Part shown: positions 50,541-59,809 of the stretch, in pieces | How positions within the stretch are numbered: position 1 is the first letter of the stretch | Layout: every line of letters starts with the position of its first letter | From: Nitrospirillum pindoramense | GTDB taxonomy: Bacteria > Pseudomonadota > Alphaproteobacteria > Azospirillales > Azospirillaceae | Assembly (NCBI RefSeq): GCF_007827955.1 | Contig: NZ_VITR01000010.1 | Location: 1-64,000 of the forward strand | DNA length: 64,000 nucleotides | Reading direction: 5' to 3' | Position numbers and translations under genes: made by a program | Notes under the pieces: model-generated | Seen by the model: the letters and a program-made list of their open reading frames with translations, nothing else | What the model was told of the DNA's origin: nothing | The model's database searches: none

Positions 50541-50562
50541 GGGCGGTCCGGCAGGACCGCCC
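50541..50562 (+). promoter_or_regulatory. Perfect 9-bp hairpin just before the flavin reductase gene
   Basis: GGGCGGTCC (50541-50549), loop GGCA, GGACCGCCC (50554-50562). It lies 21 bp before the ATG at 50584 and has no following T-run, so it could be a leader-RNA structure, an operator, or the end of the phasin transcript. Confidence 0.5.
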
Positions 50563-50583
50563 CTCATCGCCGGGACGTGCCGC

Positions 50584-51225
50584 ATGCGCCAGTATGACGA
50601 CCTTCATTCCTACGAGCCGTCGAAGGGCCATGGGCTGCCACACGACCCGTTGAACGCCATCGTGGGGCCGCGCCCCATCGGCTGGATCTCCAGCAAGGGG
50701 CGGGACGGCAGCGTCAACCTGGCGCCCTACAGCTTTTTCAACCTTTTCAACTATCGCCCGCCCATCATCGGCTTTTGCAGCACCAGCGCGAAGGACAGCC
50801 TGCGCAACGCGCAGGAAACCGGCGTCTTCGTCTGGAACCTGGCGACCCACGACCTGGCCACCCAGATGAACGCCACCAGCGCGCCCCTGCCGTATGGCGT
50901 GAACGAGTTCCAGGCCGCTGGCCTGACGCAGGTGCCGGGAACGCTGATCGACGTGCCGCGCGTCGGGGAAAGCCCGGTGCATTTCGAATGCCGGGTGACG
51001 GATATCCACCGGCTGCGCCGCCACGACGGCACGGCGGTCGATTCCTGGCTGGTGATGGGGGAAGCGGTGGTGATCCACATCGCCCGGTCGCTGCTGGTGG
51101 ACGGCGTTTTCGATACCTTTGGCGCCGGCATCATCCTGCGCGGCGGCGGCCCCTCCGCCTATGCCGCCATCACCCCCGACAGCCGTTTCGATATGGACCG
51201 GCCGGGTGCCGGCGGCGGCCGCTGA
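50584..51225 (+). CDS. Flavin reductase-like domain protein (DIM6/NTAB type)
   Basis: A 213-residue protein. HDPLNAIVGPRPIGWISSKGRDGSVNLAPYSFFNLFNYRPPIIGF is the FMN-binding split-barrel signature of the flavin reductase-like family; this branch is commonly found as stand-alone flavoproteins of about 200 residues. ETGVFVWNLATHDLATQMNATSA continues the pattern. The role is probably FMN-dependent reduction or flavin supply, but no partner monooxygenase gene is adjacent. Confidence 0.85.
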   Translation: MRQYDDLHSYEPSKGHGLPHDPLNAIVGPRPIGWISSKGRDGSVNLAPYSFFNLFNYRPPIIGFCSTSAKDSLRNAQETGVFVWNLATHDLATQMNATSAPLPYGVNEFQAAGLTQVPGTLIDVPRVGESPVHFECRVTDIHRLRRHDGTAVDSWLVMGEAVVIHIARSLLVDGVFDTFGAGIILRGGGPSAYAAITPDSRFDMDRPGAGGGR

Positions 51226-51438
51226 CCCTTTGGGCGCCACCAAGCGGATGTTGAGAACTATTCAATTACGGCGGTATAGCCCGGCATGCTACCGCGGAAG
51301 GGCATCAACCCGCCTTGTCATGACGGGCGAAGCGGTGTCCTATGCCCCCTGTTGGTGGTTCGCCGAAACATTGGGCTGGCAACATCGTCGCCGATGGCTA
51401 AGGTGACCCGTCCGCCCGCGCTCGTGATTTGAGGCCCC

Positions 51439-51957
51439 ATGTCCAGTTCCACCGCCCTGCCGCCCACCGATGACGACACCACGCTGGTGGATGGCCTGCG
51501 CCATGCCATGCGCCGACTGGCGGCATCGGTTTCCGTGGTTACACTGCGGGATGCGCAAGGAGCGGCGGGGGCCACGGTCAGCGCCCTGTGCTCCCTGAGC
51601 TTCGACCCGCCCTCGGTCCTGATCGCGCTGAACCAGTCGGGCAGCATGCACGACCGCATTCTGGCGGTGGACACCTACGCCATCAACATCCTCTATGCCG
51701 ACCAGGAGGATGTCTCCAGGACCTTCGGTGCCCCCAACCGCACAGCCGATTGCTTCAAGCCGGGCGCATGGGAGGACATCATGGGCGCCCCCTGCCTGAT
51801 CGGCGCGCAATCCACCCTGGTCTGCCGCCGGGCCGCGGAACTGCCCCATGGCAGTCATCGCGTCATCGTGGGGGAGGTGCTGTGGACCCGCAGCCGGGCG
51901 GAGGTCAATCCGCTGCTCTACGCCGACGGCGGCTACCGCGAGCTAAGCGCCCTGTAA
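51439..51957 (+). CDS. Flavin reductase (HpaC-like)
   Basis: A 172-residue protein with LRHAMRRLAASVSVVTLRDAQGAAGATVSALCSLSFDPPSVLIALNQSG at the start, the usual opening of HpaC-type NAD(P)H:flavin oxidoreductases, and HRVIVGEVLWTRS late in the chain. Such enzymes supply reduced flavin to two-component monooxygenases. It is only distantly similar to the larger flavin reductase-like gene 213 bp upstream and seems to have its own promoter region. A strong terminator follows. Confidence 0.88.
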   Translation: MSSSTALPPTDDDTTLVDGLRHAMRRLAASVSVVTLRDAQGAAGATVSALCSLSFDPPSVLIALNQSGSMHDRILAVDTYAINILYADQEDVSRTFGAPNRTADCFKPGAWEDIMGAPCLIGAQSTLVCRRAAELPHGSHRVIVGEVLWTRSRAEVNPLLYADGGYRELSAL

Positions 51958-51974
51958 TTCCTTATTTTCAAAGA

Positions 51975-52010
51975 AATCCCCGGGCGGCATCGACCACCCG
52001 GGGATTTTTT
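51975..52010 (+). terminator. Rho-independent terminator of the flavin reductase gene
   Basis: A 13-bp stem with one mismatch (AATCCCCGGGCGG at 51975-51987 with CCACCCGGGGATT at 51994-52006), a 6-nt loop and the run TTTTTT. It ends 86 bp before the end of the convergent TonB receptor gene. Confidence 0.92.
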
Positions 52011-52095
52011 ACTGCCAAAACTCAAGTTGGGACGGGTGCGCCAGGGGCGGGCTACCCCTCGAAAACCCGTCCAGGGGAAGGATGCCGGCCGCCGA

Positions 52096-55002
52096 TCAGA
52101 ACTTGGCGCGGGCGCCGAAGATCACCTGCGCACCGGGGTAGTAGATGCTGTAGGGCGAGTTGGAGTGGCCGAACTGGGTCACCAGCGGTTCGTTGGTGAT
52201 GTTCAGGGCGTCCACCGTCAGGCGGATGCTGTCGTTCAGCCAGGGCAACTGATAGCCCAGTGACAGGTCCAGCTGACCGCGTGCCTCGGCGATCAGGGCC
52301 TCATTGATGTTGTTCTGCGGGGCGTTCGCGGCGGTGGACTGGTCGTTCCAGACATAGTTCACGCTGACCGACACGCCATGGCCTTCATAATAGGCTTGCA
52401 GGTTGTAGCTGTAGGGCGCGATGCCGGTGGCGAACAGCCCGCTGTCGGAGCTTTGCTCGATATGCGTGCCGTTGGCCGAGAAGCCCAGGCCCTCGACGAT
52501 GAAGTCCAGGGGCTGCACCCAGGTCAGCTCGATGCCCTGCAGCAGCAGCTTGCTGAGGTTCACCGGCTGGGTCAGGGTGACGGTGGCCACGTTCGGGCCG
52601 CCGCGCAGCATCAGCGCCTGCTGCTGGCTGGTCTGCAGGTCGCTGAAGTTGATGCCCAAGGCGGTGAAGGGCACGGTCTTCTGCGTGGTGACGGTGAAAC
52701 CGTCGATGTCCTTGCGGAACAGGGCGGCGCCGATATAGCCCAGGCCGCCGGTGTACCACTCGCCGCCGATATCGATGTTGTTGGAGGTATAGGGCTTCAG
52801 GTTCGGGTTGCCGGCGCTGGCCACCTGCGCCGAGATGTCGGAGAAGGTGGTGCCGGGCAGCAACTGGCTGGCGTCGGCGCGGGTCATGCTGCGTGAGGCG
52901 GACGCGCGCAGCTTGATATCGTCCGTCAGGCTGTAGACCACGTTGGCCGAGGGCAGCACGTCGCTATACCCGGTGCTCAGCGTCTGGTCGACCAGCGCGC
53001 CGGACGCGGTCACCAGCGGGCTGGTCACCGTCTGGTCGGTGTGGAAGTAGCGCAGGCCCATGTTGATGGCCACCTCGTGGCCCAGCAGGGTATCCCTGGC
53101 ATTGCCCTCGGCATAGCCGCCGAAGGTCTTTTCCGAGATGTTGCCGACCGATCCGCCGGTCACGGCGCTACGGGTCTGCGGCGCCGTGTCCTTGTAATAC
53201 TCATAGTTGGTGGCCTTCTCCAGCGCCGACAGGTTGGTCATGATCCACTGGGTGTAGCCGACGTTGCCACCCGCCAGCTTGCCGAAATCGCTGATGTTCA
53301 TGGGCAGCAGGTACTGGCCGATCTGGGAATTGGGCACCAGGCCGGAATTGCCGTCGCAGGTGGCGCCGCAGACGGCGGTCTGGAAGGCCGTGCTGTTGTC
53401 ATAGGCGCGGATGATGCGGCTGGCCATGTCATAGGCACCGCCCACCTTGATGTTAGCGGTGTCGTCGCCGTACTGGGTGTCGATGTGGGCGCCCCGGGTC
53501 GTGGTCTCGCGGTACACGTTCTGCACGTTCACGCGGTACCACTTCCAGCCCAGGTTGGGGTCGTTCAGGTCGCGGTTGGGCACGATGATGGGCTGGCCGT
53601 TGGCGCCATTGGCCTGGTAGCTGACCGTCAGGCCCGACTGGGCCGGCGTCTGCACGTCGAACTGCGGCTGTTCACGGAAGAAGGTGCTGTGGCCGTAGTT
53701 GACCTGGGCGTCGACCTTGAAGTCCTTGGACGGCTTCCAGGTCAGGGTGGGGTTGATGTTGTAGAACTCGGTATGCTGGTTGAAGATGTCGTTTTCCAGG
53801 AAGAAGCTGGAATTGGCGAAGGTGCCTTGGGTCACGACATTGTTGCTGTCGACGGTCAGGCTGAAGGGAACCATGCCGCCGGTGGAGGTGGGGCTGGTTC
53901 CGGGGCCGGAGTTGCGGACGTACCAATTCATGTTCAGGCGCTGGTAGTCGCGGTCGGACTGGGCCCACAGGCCGTCGATGGCGAAGTGCCATTCGTCGCT
54001 GGGCCGGTATTCCAGGGACAGCAGGCTGGAAACGCGCGAGCGGTCGCCGAAGGTGTAGCTGTTGCGGCCCAAGCGCGGGATCTGCGCGCTGCCCAGCTGC
54101 GGCAGGGTCAGGCCGGAGGTCTGGGCCAGGTTCACCGGCTGGCCGGCGGTCAGGCCCGCCACGTTGCGGGGGGCCGTGCTGGCGTAGACGAAGCCGTTGC
54201 CGCTGCCGACGTCGCCGCTGCCGGCCGGAAGGTTGCCGTCAGTCCAGCCGATGGTCTCGAAGCCATCGATGCGGGTGGTGGTCTTCACCCCCGACACGCC
54301 GACCAGGATGCCGAAGGGCCCCCAGGTGTGGCTGGCCACCAGGGCCCCACGCGGGCTCACCTGGTCATCGGCGTTGGTGTATTGGCCTTGGCCGATCAGG
54401 GTGACGTGGGTGCCTTCATTGTCGAAGGGGCGGGCGCTGTGCAGGTTCACCGTGCCGGCGATGCCGCCTTCCAGGGTGGAGGAGACCGGCGTCTTCTCAA
54501 CGTCCAGACGGGTGAACAGCTCCGACGGGAAGAGGTCCAGGTCGACCTCACGGTTGGCATTGCCGCCGTTGGTGCCGCCGTCCGATGCCACCGCGACCTG
54601 GGTGTTGTTCAACAGCACCTTGGAGAAACTGGGCCCCAGGCCGCGGATGGAGACCTGCACGCCTTCGCCGTTGATGTCGCGGTTCAGCTTCACGCCGGGG
54701 ATGCGGTTCAGGGTTTCGGCCAGGTTGGTGGCCGGCAGCTTGCCGATATCCTCGGCGAAGATGCTGTCGCCGAAGGCGACGGAGTTGCGTTTCTGTTCCG
54801 TGGCGTCCAACAGGCTGCGCCGGATGCCGGTGACGGTGATCTCGTCCAGCGTGGCATCGTCGCCGGGCGACGTGGCCCCGGTGGATGCTGCCGCGGGGGA
54901 TGCTGTCTGGGCGATGGCCTGCGGCGAGAGCATGCCCAGCAGGGCGGAGCCGGCCAGGGCGGTGGTGGTCAGTAATGCCGTCCAGTTCTTCGAATATGCC
55001 AT
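52096..55002 (-). CDS. TonB-dependent receptor, carbohydrate type
   Basis: A 968-residue outer-membrane receptor with a signal peptide (LLTTTALAGSALLGMLSPQAIAQ). A TonB-box-like ITVTGIR at about residue 53 is followed by the plug domain (NLAETLNRIPGVKLNRDINGEGVQVSIRGLGPSFSKVLLN, and DLFPSELFTRLDVEKTPVSS). The large barrel ends in VIFGARAKF with a terminal aromatic. The RNSVAFGDSIFAEDIGKLP segment is typical of the TonB receptors that Caulobacter- and Xanthomonas-like bacteria use for plant glycans. It follows the GH35 gene by 83 bp on the same strand and is probably in its operon, under the operator at 56821. Confidence 0.93.
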   Translation of the reverse strand: MAYSKNWTALLTTTALAGSALLGMLSPQAIAQTASPAAASTGATSPGDDATLDEITVTGIRRSLLDATEQKRNSVAFGDSIFAEDIGKLPATNLAETLNRIPGVKLNRDINGEGVQVSIRGLGPSFSKVLLNNTQVAVASDGGTNGGNANREVDLDLFPSELFTRLDVEKTPVSSTLEGGIAGTVNLHSARPFDNEGTHVTLIGQGQYTNADDQVSPRGALVASHTWGPFGILVGVSGVKTTTRIDGFETIGWTDGNLPAGSGDVGSGNGFVYASTAPRNVAGLTAGQPVNLAQTSGLTLPQLGSAQIPRLGRNSYTFGDRSRVSSLLSLEYRPSDEWHFAIDGLWAQSDRDYQRLNMNWYVRNSGPGTSPTSTGGMVPFSLTVDSNNVVTQGTFANSSFFLENDIFNQHTEFYNINPTLTWKPSKDFKVDAQVNYGHSTFFREQPQFDVQTPAQSGLTVSYQANGANGQPIIVPNRDLNDPNLGWKWYRVNVQNVYRETTTRGAHIDTQYGDDTANIKVGGAYDMASRIIRAYDNSTAFQTAVCGATCDGNSGLVPNSQIGQYLLPMNISDFGKLAGGNVGYTQWIMTNLSALEKATNYEYYKDTAPQTRSAVTGGSVGNISEKTFGGYAEGNARDTLLGHEVAINMGLRYFHTDQTVTSPLVTASGALVDQTLSTGYSDVLPSANVVYSLTDDIKLRASASRSMTRADASQLLPGTTFSDISAQVASAGNPNLKPYTSNNIDIGGEWYTGGLGYIGAALFRKDIDGFTVTTQKTVPFTALGINFSDLQTSQQQALMLRGGPNVATVTLTQPVNLSKLLLQGIELTWVQPLDFIVEGLGFSANGTHIEQSSDSGLFATGIAPYSYNLQAYYEGHGVSVSVNYVWNDQSTAANAPQNNINEALIAEARGQLDLSLGYQLPWLNDSIRLTVDALNITNEPLVTQFGHSNSPYSIYYPGAQVIFGARAKF

Positions 55003-55085
55003 GTTTTTCCTCCCTGGCCGCCCACGGCCCCTTTCCGGGTTCAGGCGGGTTGTTTGTTAAGGCTCTGGTTTCGCGCGGATGCGGA

Positions 55086-56780
55086 TCAGCGGTAGCGGTA
55101 GAACGTCACCCTCTGGATCTGGAATTGGTCCGGGGGCAGGCGGATGTGCCGCCCCTGATGGGTTTGGTCGCCGTTCAGCACGCGGCCCGGAATCCAGCGG
55201 CCCTGGGCGTCGAAGGTGCCCTCGACCGCCTTGTCGATGCCGGCCAGCGCGGCGCCGTCCCCCTTGGCGCCGGGCTCCCCGGCCACGGTGACGATCAAGC
55301 CGCGGCCGGCGATCAGGTATTCCTCGGGGGCCGTCTGGATGATCAGGCCGCCGTGGCTGGCGATGTCCTGCTCCGCCTTGGGCGTCCAACTGTCGATGAA
55401 ACTGACGGTGAAGCGATAGTCGCCCAGCGACCGGGTGACGGGGGCGTCCAGCACCGTGCCGTCCTCCAGCACCCGGGGCTTGAAGCCCGCCACACGGCCC
55501 AGCCCCTGGGCCTTTAGGATGGCAGGGGTCAACTGGCGCAGCAGGCCATAGGCCTCCGTGACGGCGGCTTGGCTCTTAAGATCCGCGTTCTCGATGGAGA
55601 AAGGGCTGAAGCCGAAGGCGTCCAGGTTGCCGATGGCATAGAAGGCATTGGCCGGCACCTCGGGCGCCGTCACGTTGTTGGCCTCGGGAATGAACAGCGG
55701 GTTGTCCGCGCGGCTGTAGCGACCGGCCAGGTCGTTGAAATTGGGGAAATAGATGTCCGGCGCTATCAGGTCCAGGCTGGGGGCGCCAATCTTCCACACG
55801 TCGATCAGATGGGGCACGGGGCCCCCGCTGGGATACTCGCCCGGCGCCTTGCCAGCGCGGTTAAGCGCCACATTGACATACATGGGCACGGGGTAGGCGG
55901 CCTTGCCGGCCCGGGTGATGGCGTCGGCGTACCGGGCATAATGCCAGGCGGTGAACACCTCCTGACCCGCGTCGGCGGCGCCGAAAACCTCGGCCCAGGT
56001 GCCGGCGGCCCTGGCACCGTGGGCCTGCCACAGGGCGCGCAACTCCGGCTCCACCGCCGTGCCCTCGCGCAGGGGGCGCAGCAAGGCGTCCGGCACGGGC
56101 TGGACCCAGGCGGCCTGGGCGGCATCACCCCATTCCCGCGCCACAGGCAGCATCCCGATCTCGTTTTCCACCTGCACCATCAGCACGGTGCCCTTGGCAT
56201 CCACCGCCTTGAGATGGCTCATCAGCGCGGCGAACGCCTTGGCGTCAGCCTCCCGCACGGCGAGGGAAAAGGCGGAGAGGATTTCCACGCTGGTGCCATT
56301 GGCAGCGCGCACGCGCGGGAACCGCGCCTGGTCCCGCTTCACCCAGCCCGGCACATAGGTGGACATGCTGTTCTTCCAGGCGCCGAACCACAGCAGGACC
56401 AGGTGCATGTCCTGGGCGCGGGCATCGGCCAGCAGGCCGTCGACGCCGGCGAAATCGAAGGAACCTTCCTTGTCCTCGATCAGCTCCCAATAAACCGGGG
56501 CCAGCACCGTGTTCAGGTTCATGGCCTTCAGCTTGGGCCAATACTTGGCCATGTAGGGTCGGCTGGACGCGCTGGAATTGCCCAACTCACCGCCCAGCAC
56601 CAGGAAAGGCTTGCCGTCCACCGACAAGTGAGCGGCCGTGCCTTGGCGTTCCAGCGTCGCGGGGGCCGCCCCCGCAGCCAGGGGAGAGGCGGCCAAGACC
56701 GCCAGAGCGGCCAGGCCGGCGGCCAATTTCATCCGCCGGGGGCAAGTGTGCCAGCCGGTGGCCGAATGCAGGCGTCCCAT
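55086..56780 (-). CDS. GH35-type beta-galactosidase with DUF5597-like C-terminal domain
   Basis: A 564-residue exported protein; ATG 56780 is preceded by GGGAGGGGAGC. A secretory signal is visible further in (RRMKLAAGLAALAVLAASPLAAGA). The GH35/GH42-like barrel has PFLVLGGELGNSSASS, NTVLAPVYWELIEDKEGSFDF, the acid/base Glu in LMVQVENEIG and the nucleophile Glu in LFIPEANN. The C-terminal domain (GDYRFTVSFIDSW, then EYLIAGRGLIVTVAG) resembles DUF5597, known from xyloglucan-active GH35 enzymes of Cellvibrio. It probably removes galactose from plant side chains in the periplasm. A LacI-type operator is 41 bp upstream. Confidence 0.88.
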   Translation of the reverse strand: MGRLHSATGWHTCPRRMKLAAGLAALAVLAASPLAAGAAPATLERQGTAAHLSVDGKPFLVLGGELGNSSASSRPYMAKYWPKLKAMNLNTVLAPVYWELIEDKEGSFDFAGVDGLLADARAQDMHLVLLWFGAWKNSMSTYVPGWVKRDQARFPRVRAANGTSVEILSAFSLAVREADAKAFAALMSHLKAVDAKGTVLMVQVENEIGMLPVAREWGDAAQAAWVQPVPDALLRPLREGTAVEPELRALWQAHGARAAGTWAEVFGAADAGQEVFTAWHYARYADAITRAGKAAYPVPMYVNVALNRAGKAPGEYPSGGPVPHLIDVWKIGAPSLDLIAPDIYFPNFNDLAGRYSRADNPLFIPEANNVTAPEVPANAFYAIGNLDAFGFSPFSIENADLKSQAAVTEAYGLLRQLTPAILKAQGLGRVAGFKPRVLEDGTVLDAPVTRSLGDYRFTVSFIDSWTPKAEQDIASHGGLIIQTAPEEYLIAGRGLIVTVAGEPGAKGDGAALAGIDKAVEGTFDAQGRWIPGRVLNGDQTHQGRHIRLPPDQFQIQRVTFYRYR

Positions 56781-56820
56781 TTGCTCCCCTCCCTTGCAGC
56801 GGCGCGTTCGTGGCGCCTTG

Positions 56821-56836
56821 ATGGTAGCGTTACCAT
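56821..56836 (-). promoter_or_regulatory. LacI-type operator upstream of GH35-TonB receptor operon
   Basis: ATGGTA-GCGT-TACCAT, a palindrome with 6-bp arms. On the minus strand a consensus TTGACA (56861-56856) lies 17-20 bp before it, so the operator would cover the -10 region, as expected for repression. The same arms occur at 61938-61957 before the GH3 gene. Confidence 0.75.
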
Positions 56837-56985
56837 TTTCCCAAAAGCGCAATATTGTCAAGATTTTTATTTCAATAAACAACGCATAATTCAAGATTAT
56901 ATTTTAAAAATAAACGGTTTATCGCCAAAGTATCGAAGCAATGGCGCTTAAACCGTCATATTTTAAAGTATTCGTCCTGTCTCCT

Positions 56986-58311
56986 TCAGGATGGGGCGCC
57001 TCCGCCAGTGGCGTCCGGCATGGCCGGACGCAGGTTGGGGCTCAGGGCCTGGATCGCCAGCAAAGCCAATGGATAGGCCAGCGCCGCCGTCAAGAACACG
57101 GGGCCGTAACTGCCGGTCCCCTGCAGTATCCAGCCCGTGAACTTGGCCATCAGCATGCCGCCTACCGCGCCCGCCGTTCCACCCAGTCCCACCACCGTGG
57201 CTACGGCCGAGGGCGGGAAAAGATCGGAGGGCAGGGTCATGAGGTTGGCGGAGAATCCCTGGTGGCCCGCCGTCGCCAGGCCGATGATCAGGACGGCGGC
57301 GGTCAATCCGCCAACCCAGGGCGCGGTCAGCACGGGAATGACGCAGGCGGCGCACATCAGCATCGCCACCTTGCGCGCGCGGTTCGCCCCCAGGCCCCGG
57401 CGCATCAGGCGTGAAGACAGCCAGCCGCCGGCGACGCTGCCGATATCTGACATCAGGTAGATGGCGACCAGCGGTGGGCCGAAGCCGCGAAGGTCCAGAC
57501 CGAAGCGCCGGCCCAGGAAATCCGGCAGCCAGAACAGGAACACCCACCAGATGGGGTCGGTCAGGAACTTGGCCAGAACATAGGCCCATGTCTGGCGTTG
57601 GCGTAGAATCCAGGCCAGACGCGGGCCGCTCGCGGATACGGTCGGGGTGATGGCGTCCGACAGGATGTGCGCCCGCTCGGCGGCGGACAGGCGCCGGTCC
57701 TCCTCAGGACGGCGATAGAAGATCAGCCAGGCGGCCAACCAGGCGAAGCTAACGACACCGGTTACCATGAACGCCATGCGCCAGTCGGCGACGGCGACGA
57801 GGGCGGGAACCACCAGGGGCGTGATCACGGCGCCGACGTTGGACCCGGCGTTGAAGACGCCCACCGCCAGCGCGCGCTCGCGCCGGGGAAACCATTCCGC
57901 CACGCTTTTCAGGCCGGCGGGGAAGTTGCCGGCCTCGCCCGCGCCCAGCGCCATGCGGACCAGCACGAACTGGACCAGGCCGCTGGCCAAGCCGTGCGCG
58001 ATGTGGGCCAGGTTCCAGATGACGAAGGTCAGGGCATAGCCCCAGCGGGCGCCAATGCGGTCGATGATCCGGCCGCACACCAGGTAGGCTACGGCGTAGG
58101 ACGCCTGGAACCAGAAGATGATGTCGGCGTAGTCGGTTTCGGACCAGTGGAACTCCCGCGACAGCAAAGGCTTCAGCAGGCCCAGCATCTGGCGGTCGAC
58201 ATAGTTGATGACGGTGGCGGCGAACAGCAGGGCCACGACGATCCAGCGCCGCCGGCCTATCCGGGCCGGCGGGGGGCTGGGTGCGATGGTGGCTTCCGCT
58301 GGCCACGCCAT
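56986..58311 (-). CDS. MFS transporter, ACS family (hexuronate transporter-like)
   Basis: A 441-residue protein with about 12 membrane helices. The opening WIVVALLFAATVINYVDRQMLGLLKPLL, the loop GRIIDRIGARWGYALTF and GAGEAGNFPAGLKSVAEWFPRRERALAVGVFNAGSNVGAVITP are signatures of the anion:cation symporter family that contains ExuT and GudP. It is 89 bp after manD on the same strand, so it probably brings hexuronate or hexuronate-derived acids into the cell for that pathway. Confidence 0.9.
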   Translation of the reverse strand: MAWPAEATIAPSPPPARIGRRRWIVVALLFAATVINYVDRQMLGLLKPLLSREFHWSETDYADIIFWFQASYAVAYLVCGRIIDRIGARWGYALTFVIWNLAHIAHGLASGLVQFVLVRMALGAGEAGNFPAGLKSVAEWFPRRERALAVGVFNAGSNVGAVITPLVVPALVAVADWRMAFMVTGVVSFAWLAAWLIFYRRPEEDRRLSAAERAHILSDAITPTVSASGPRLAWILRQRQTWAYVLAKFLTDPIWWVFLFWLPDFLGRRFGLDLRGFGPPLVAIYLMSDIGSVAGGWLSSRLMRRGLGANRARKVAMLMCAACVIPVLTAPWVGGLTAAVLIIGLATAGHQGFSANLMTLPSDLFPPSAVATVVGLGGTAGAVGGMLMAKFTGWILQGTGSYGPVFLTAALAYPLALLAIQALSPNLRPAMPDATGGGAPS

Positions 58312-58400
58312 GGACGTTTCACTCCCGTTTATCGCCGCGCCATCGTAGGGCGTGGCCTTTTTTAGCGATGGGCGCGTTCAAGGCCGCGCCCGGTTCCCGC

Positions 58401-59606
58401 TCACCAACTCCACAAAGTGCCGTCGGTCAGACGGGCCACGGGCAGGTAGGCGGGTTGGTAGGGGTACTTCGCGGCCTCGGTCTCATCGATGTCGACGCCA
58501 TGGCCCGGCGCCTCGCCCGGATGCATGTAGCCCTGGTCGAAGGTGTAAGCGTGGGGGAAGACGCTGTTGGTCACGTCCTCATGCACCATACGCTCCTGGA
58601 TGCCGAAGTTCGGCACCCACAGGTCGAAGTGCAGGGCGGCCCCCATGCACACCGGCGACAGGTCGGTGGCGCCATGGCTGCCGGTGCGGATCTGGTAGAG
58701 GTCCGCCAGGTTGGCGATGCGGCGCAGATGGCTGATGCCGCCGGCATGCACCACCGTGGTGCGGATGTAGTCGATCAGTTGGTTCTGGATCAGATCCTTG
58801 GCGTCCCAGATGCTGTTGAACACCTCACCCACCGCCAGGGGGGTGGTCGTGTGCTGGCGGATCAGCCGGAAGGACTCCTGGTTTTCCGCCGGGGTCGGGT
58901 CCTCCATCCAGAACAAGCGATAGGGTTCCAGGCTCTTGCCCAGGCGTGCCGCCTCGATGGGCGTCAGGCGGTGATGCACGTCGTGCAGCAGGTGCAGGTC
59001 CCAACCGAAGCGGTCGCGGGCGGCGGCGAACAGGGTGGGGGCGAAGTCCAGGTACGCCTCCGTCGACCAAGCGGACTCCGCCGGCAGCCCCCGCGTCGCC
59101 GGCTCATAATTGATGCCCTTGGCGACGCCGTAGACCCCCTTCAGGCCCGGAACGCCCGCTTGGATGCGTATCGCCTTGTAGCCCAGGTCGACATAATGCT
59201 GGACCTGGTCCAGCGCGTCGCCCACCGTCTGGCCGTTGGCATGGGCATAGACCATGACGCCGTTGCGGCTTTTGCCGCCCAGCAATTGATACAGCGGCAG
59301 GCCGGCCACCTTGGCCTTGATGTCCCACAGCGCCGTGTCCACCGCCGCGATGGCGGACATGGTCACCGGGCCCCGGCGCCAGTAGGCGCCCTTGTACAGG
59401 TATTGCCAGATGTCCTCGATATCGTGCGGGTCACGGCCGATGAGGCACGGAATGACATGGTCGGTCAGGTACGACGCCACCGCCAGCTCCCGCCCGTTCA
59501 GGGTGGCGTCGCCGATGCCATAGACGCCTTCGTCCGTGCGGATCTTCAGGGTGACGAAGTTTCGCGCCGGGCAGGTGACGATGACATAGGCGTCCGTGAT
59601 TTTCAT
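58401..59606 (-). CDS. manD: D-mannonate dehydratase of the enolase superfamily (ManD)
   Basis: A 401-residue protein of the mandelate-racemase/enolase type, which dehydrates D-mannonate to 2-keto-3-deoxygluconate. Family marks are [35 protein letters not shown], the metal ligands in [24 protein letters not shown] and [13 protein letters not shown], and the later [16 protein letters not shown]. The ending DGTLWSW is typical. This is the ManD/RspA-type lineage, unrelated to UxuA. A hexuronate-type transporter gene follows. A candidate promoter (TTGACC at 59785-59780, minus) with a TATGGTAGTAT element lies about 160 bp upstream. Confidence 0.93.
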   Translation of the reverse strand: MKITDAYVIVTCPARNFVTLKIRTDEGVYGIGDATLNGRELAVASYLTDHVIPCLIGRDPHDIEDIWQYLYKGAYWRRGPVTMSAIAAVDTALWDIKAKVAGLPLYQLLGGKSRNGVMVYAHANGQTVGDALDQVQHYVDLGYKAIRIQAGVPGLKGVYGVAKGINYEPATRGLPAESAWSTEAYLDFAPTLFAAARDRFGWDLHLLHDVHHRLTPIEAARLGKSLEPYRLFWMEDPTPAENQESFRLIRQHTTTPLAVGEVFNSIWDAKDLIQNQLIDYIRTTVVHAGGISHLRRIANLADLYQIRTGSHGATDLSPVCMGAALHFDLWVPNFGIQERMVHEDVTNSVFPHAYTFDQGYMHPGEAPGHGVDIDETEAAKYPYQPAYLPVARLTDGTLWSW

Positions 59607-59761
59607 ATCTTCAGCTCCGAAGGCGGGGTCCAGGCGGGCGCGTGGCCGACGACGCGCGGGGCGGTCGCGGGCAGGCTAGAAGGTCGTGTTTCGGGGCGCC
59701 CTGGGGGCGGCGATCTCTCCCTGAGCGGCAGGTGCCGCCGTTTGTCTGTTACCATTCATGT

Positions 59762-59772
59762 ATACTACCATA
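59762..59772 (-). promoter_or_regulatory. Candidate regulator-binding element in the manD promoter
   Basis: On the minus strand TATGGTAGTAT, located between a -35-like TTGACC (59785-59780) and a weak -10. The identical 11-mer occurs at 61017-61027 before the gntR gene. A second TACCAT half-site is at 59750-59755. Confidence 0.5.
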
Positions 59773-59809
59773 CCAGTTAGGTCAACAGGGCAATCGCGCC
59801 CGTCCGGTG

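Noticed and set aside
51271-51295. Imperfect repeat GCGGTATAGC/GCTACCGC between the two flavin reductase genes
   Set aside because: Short, bulged, and without promoter context or a second copy; not enough to call a site.
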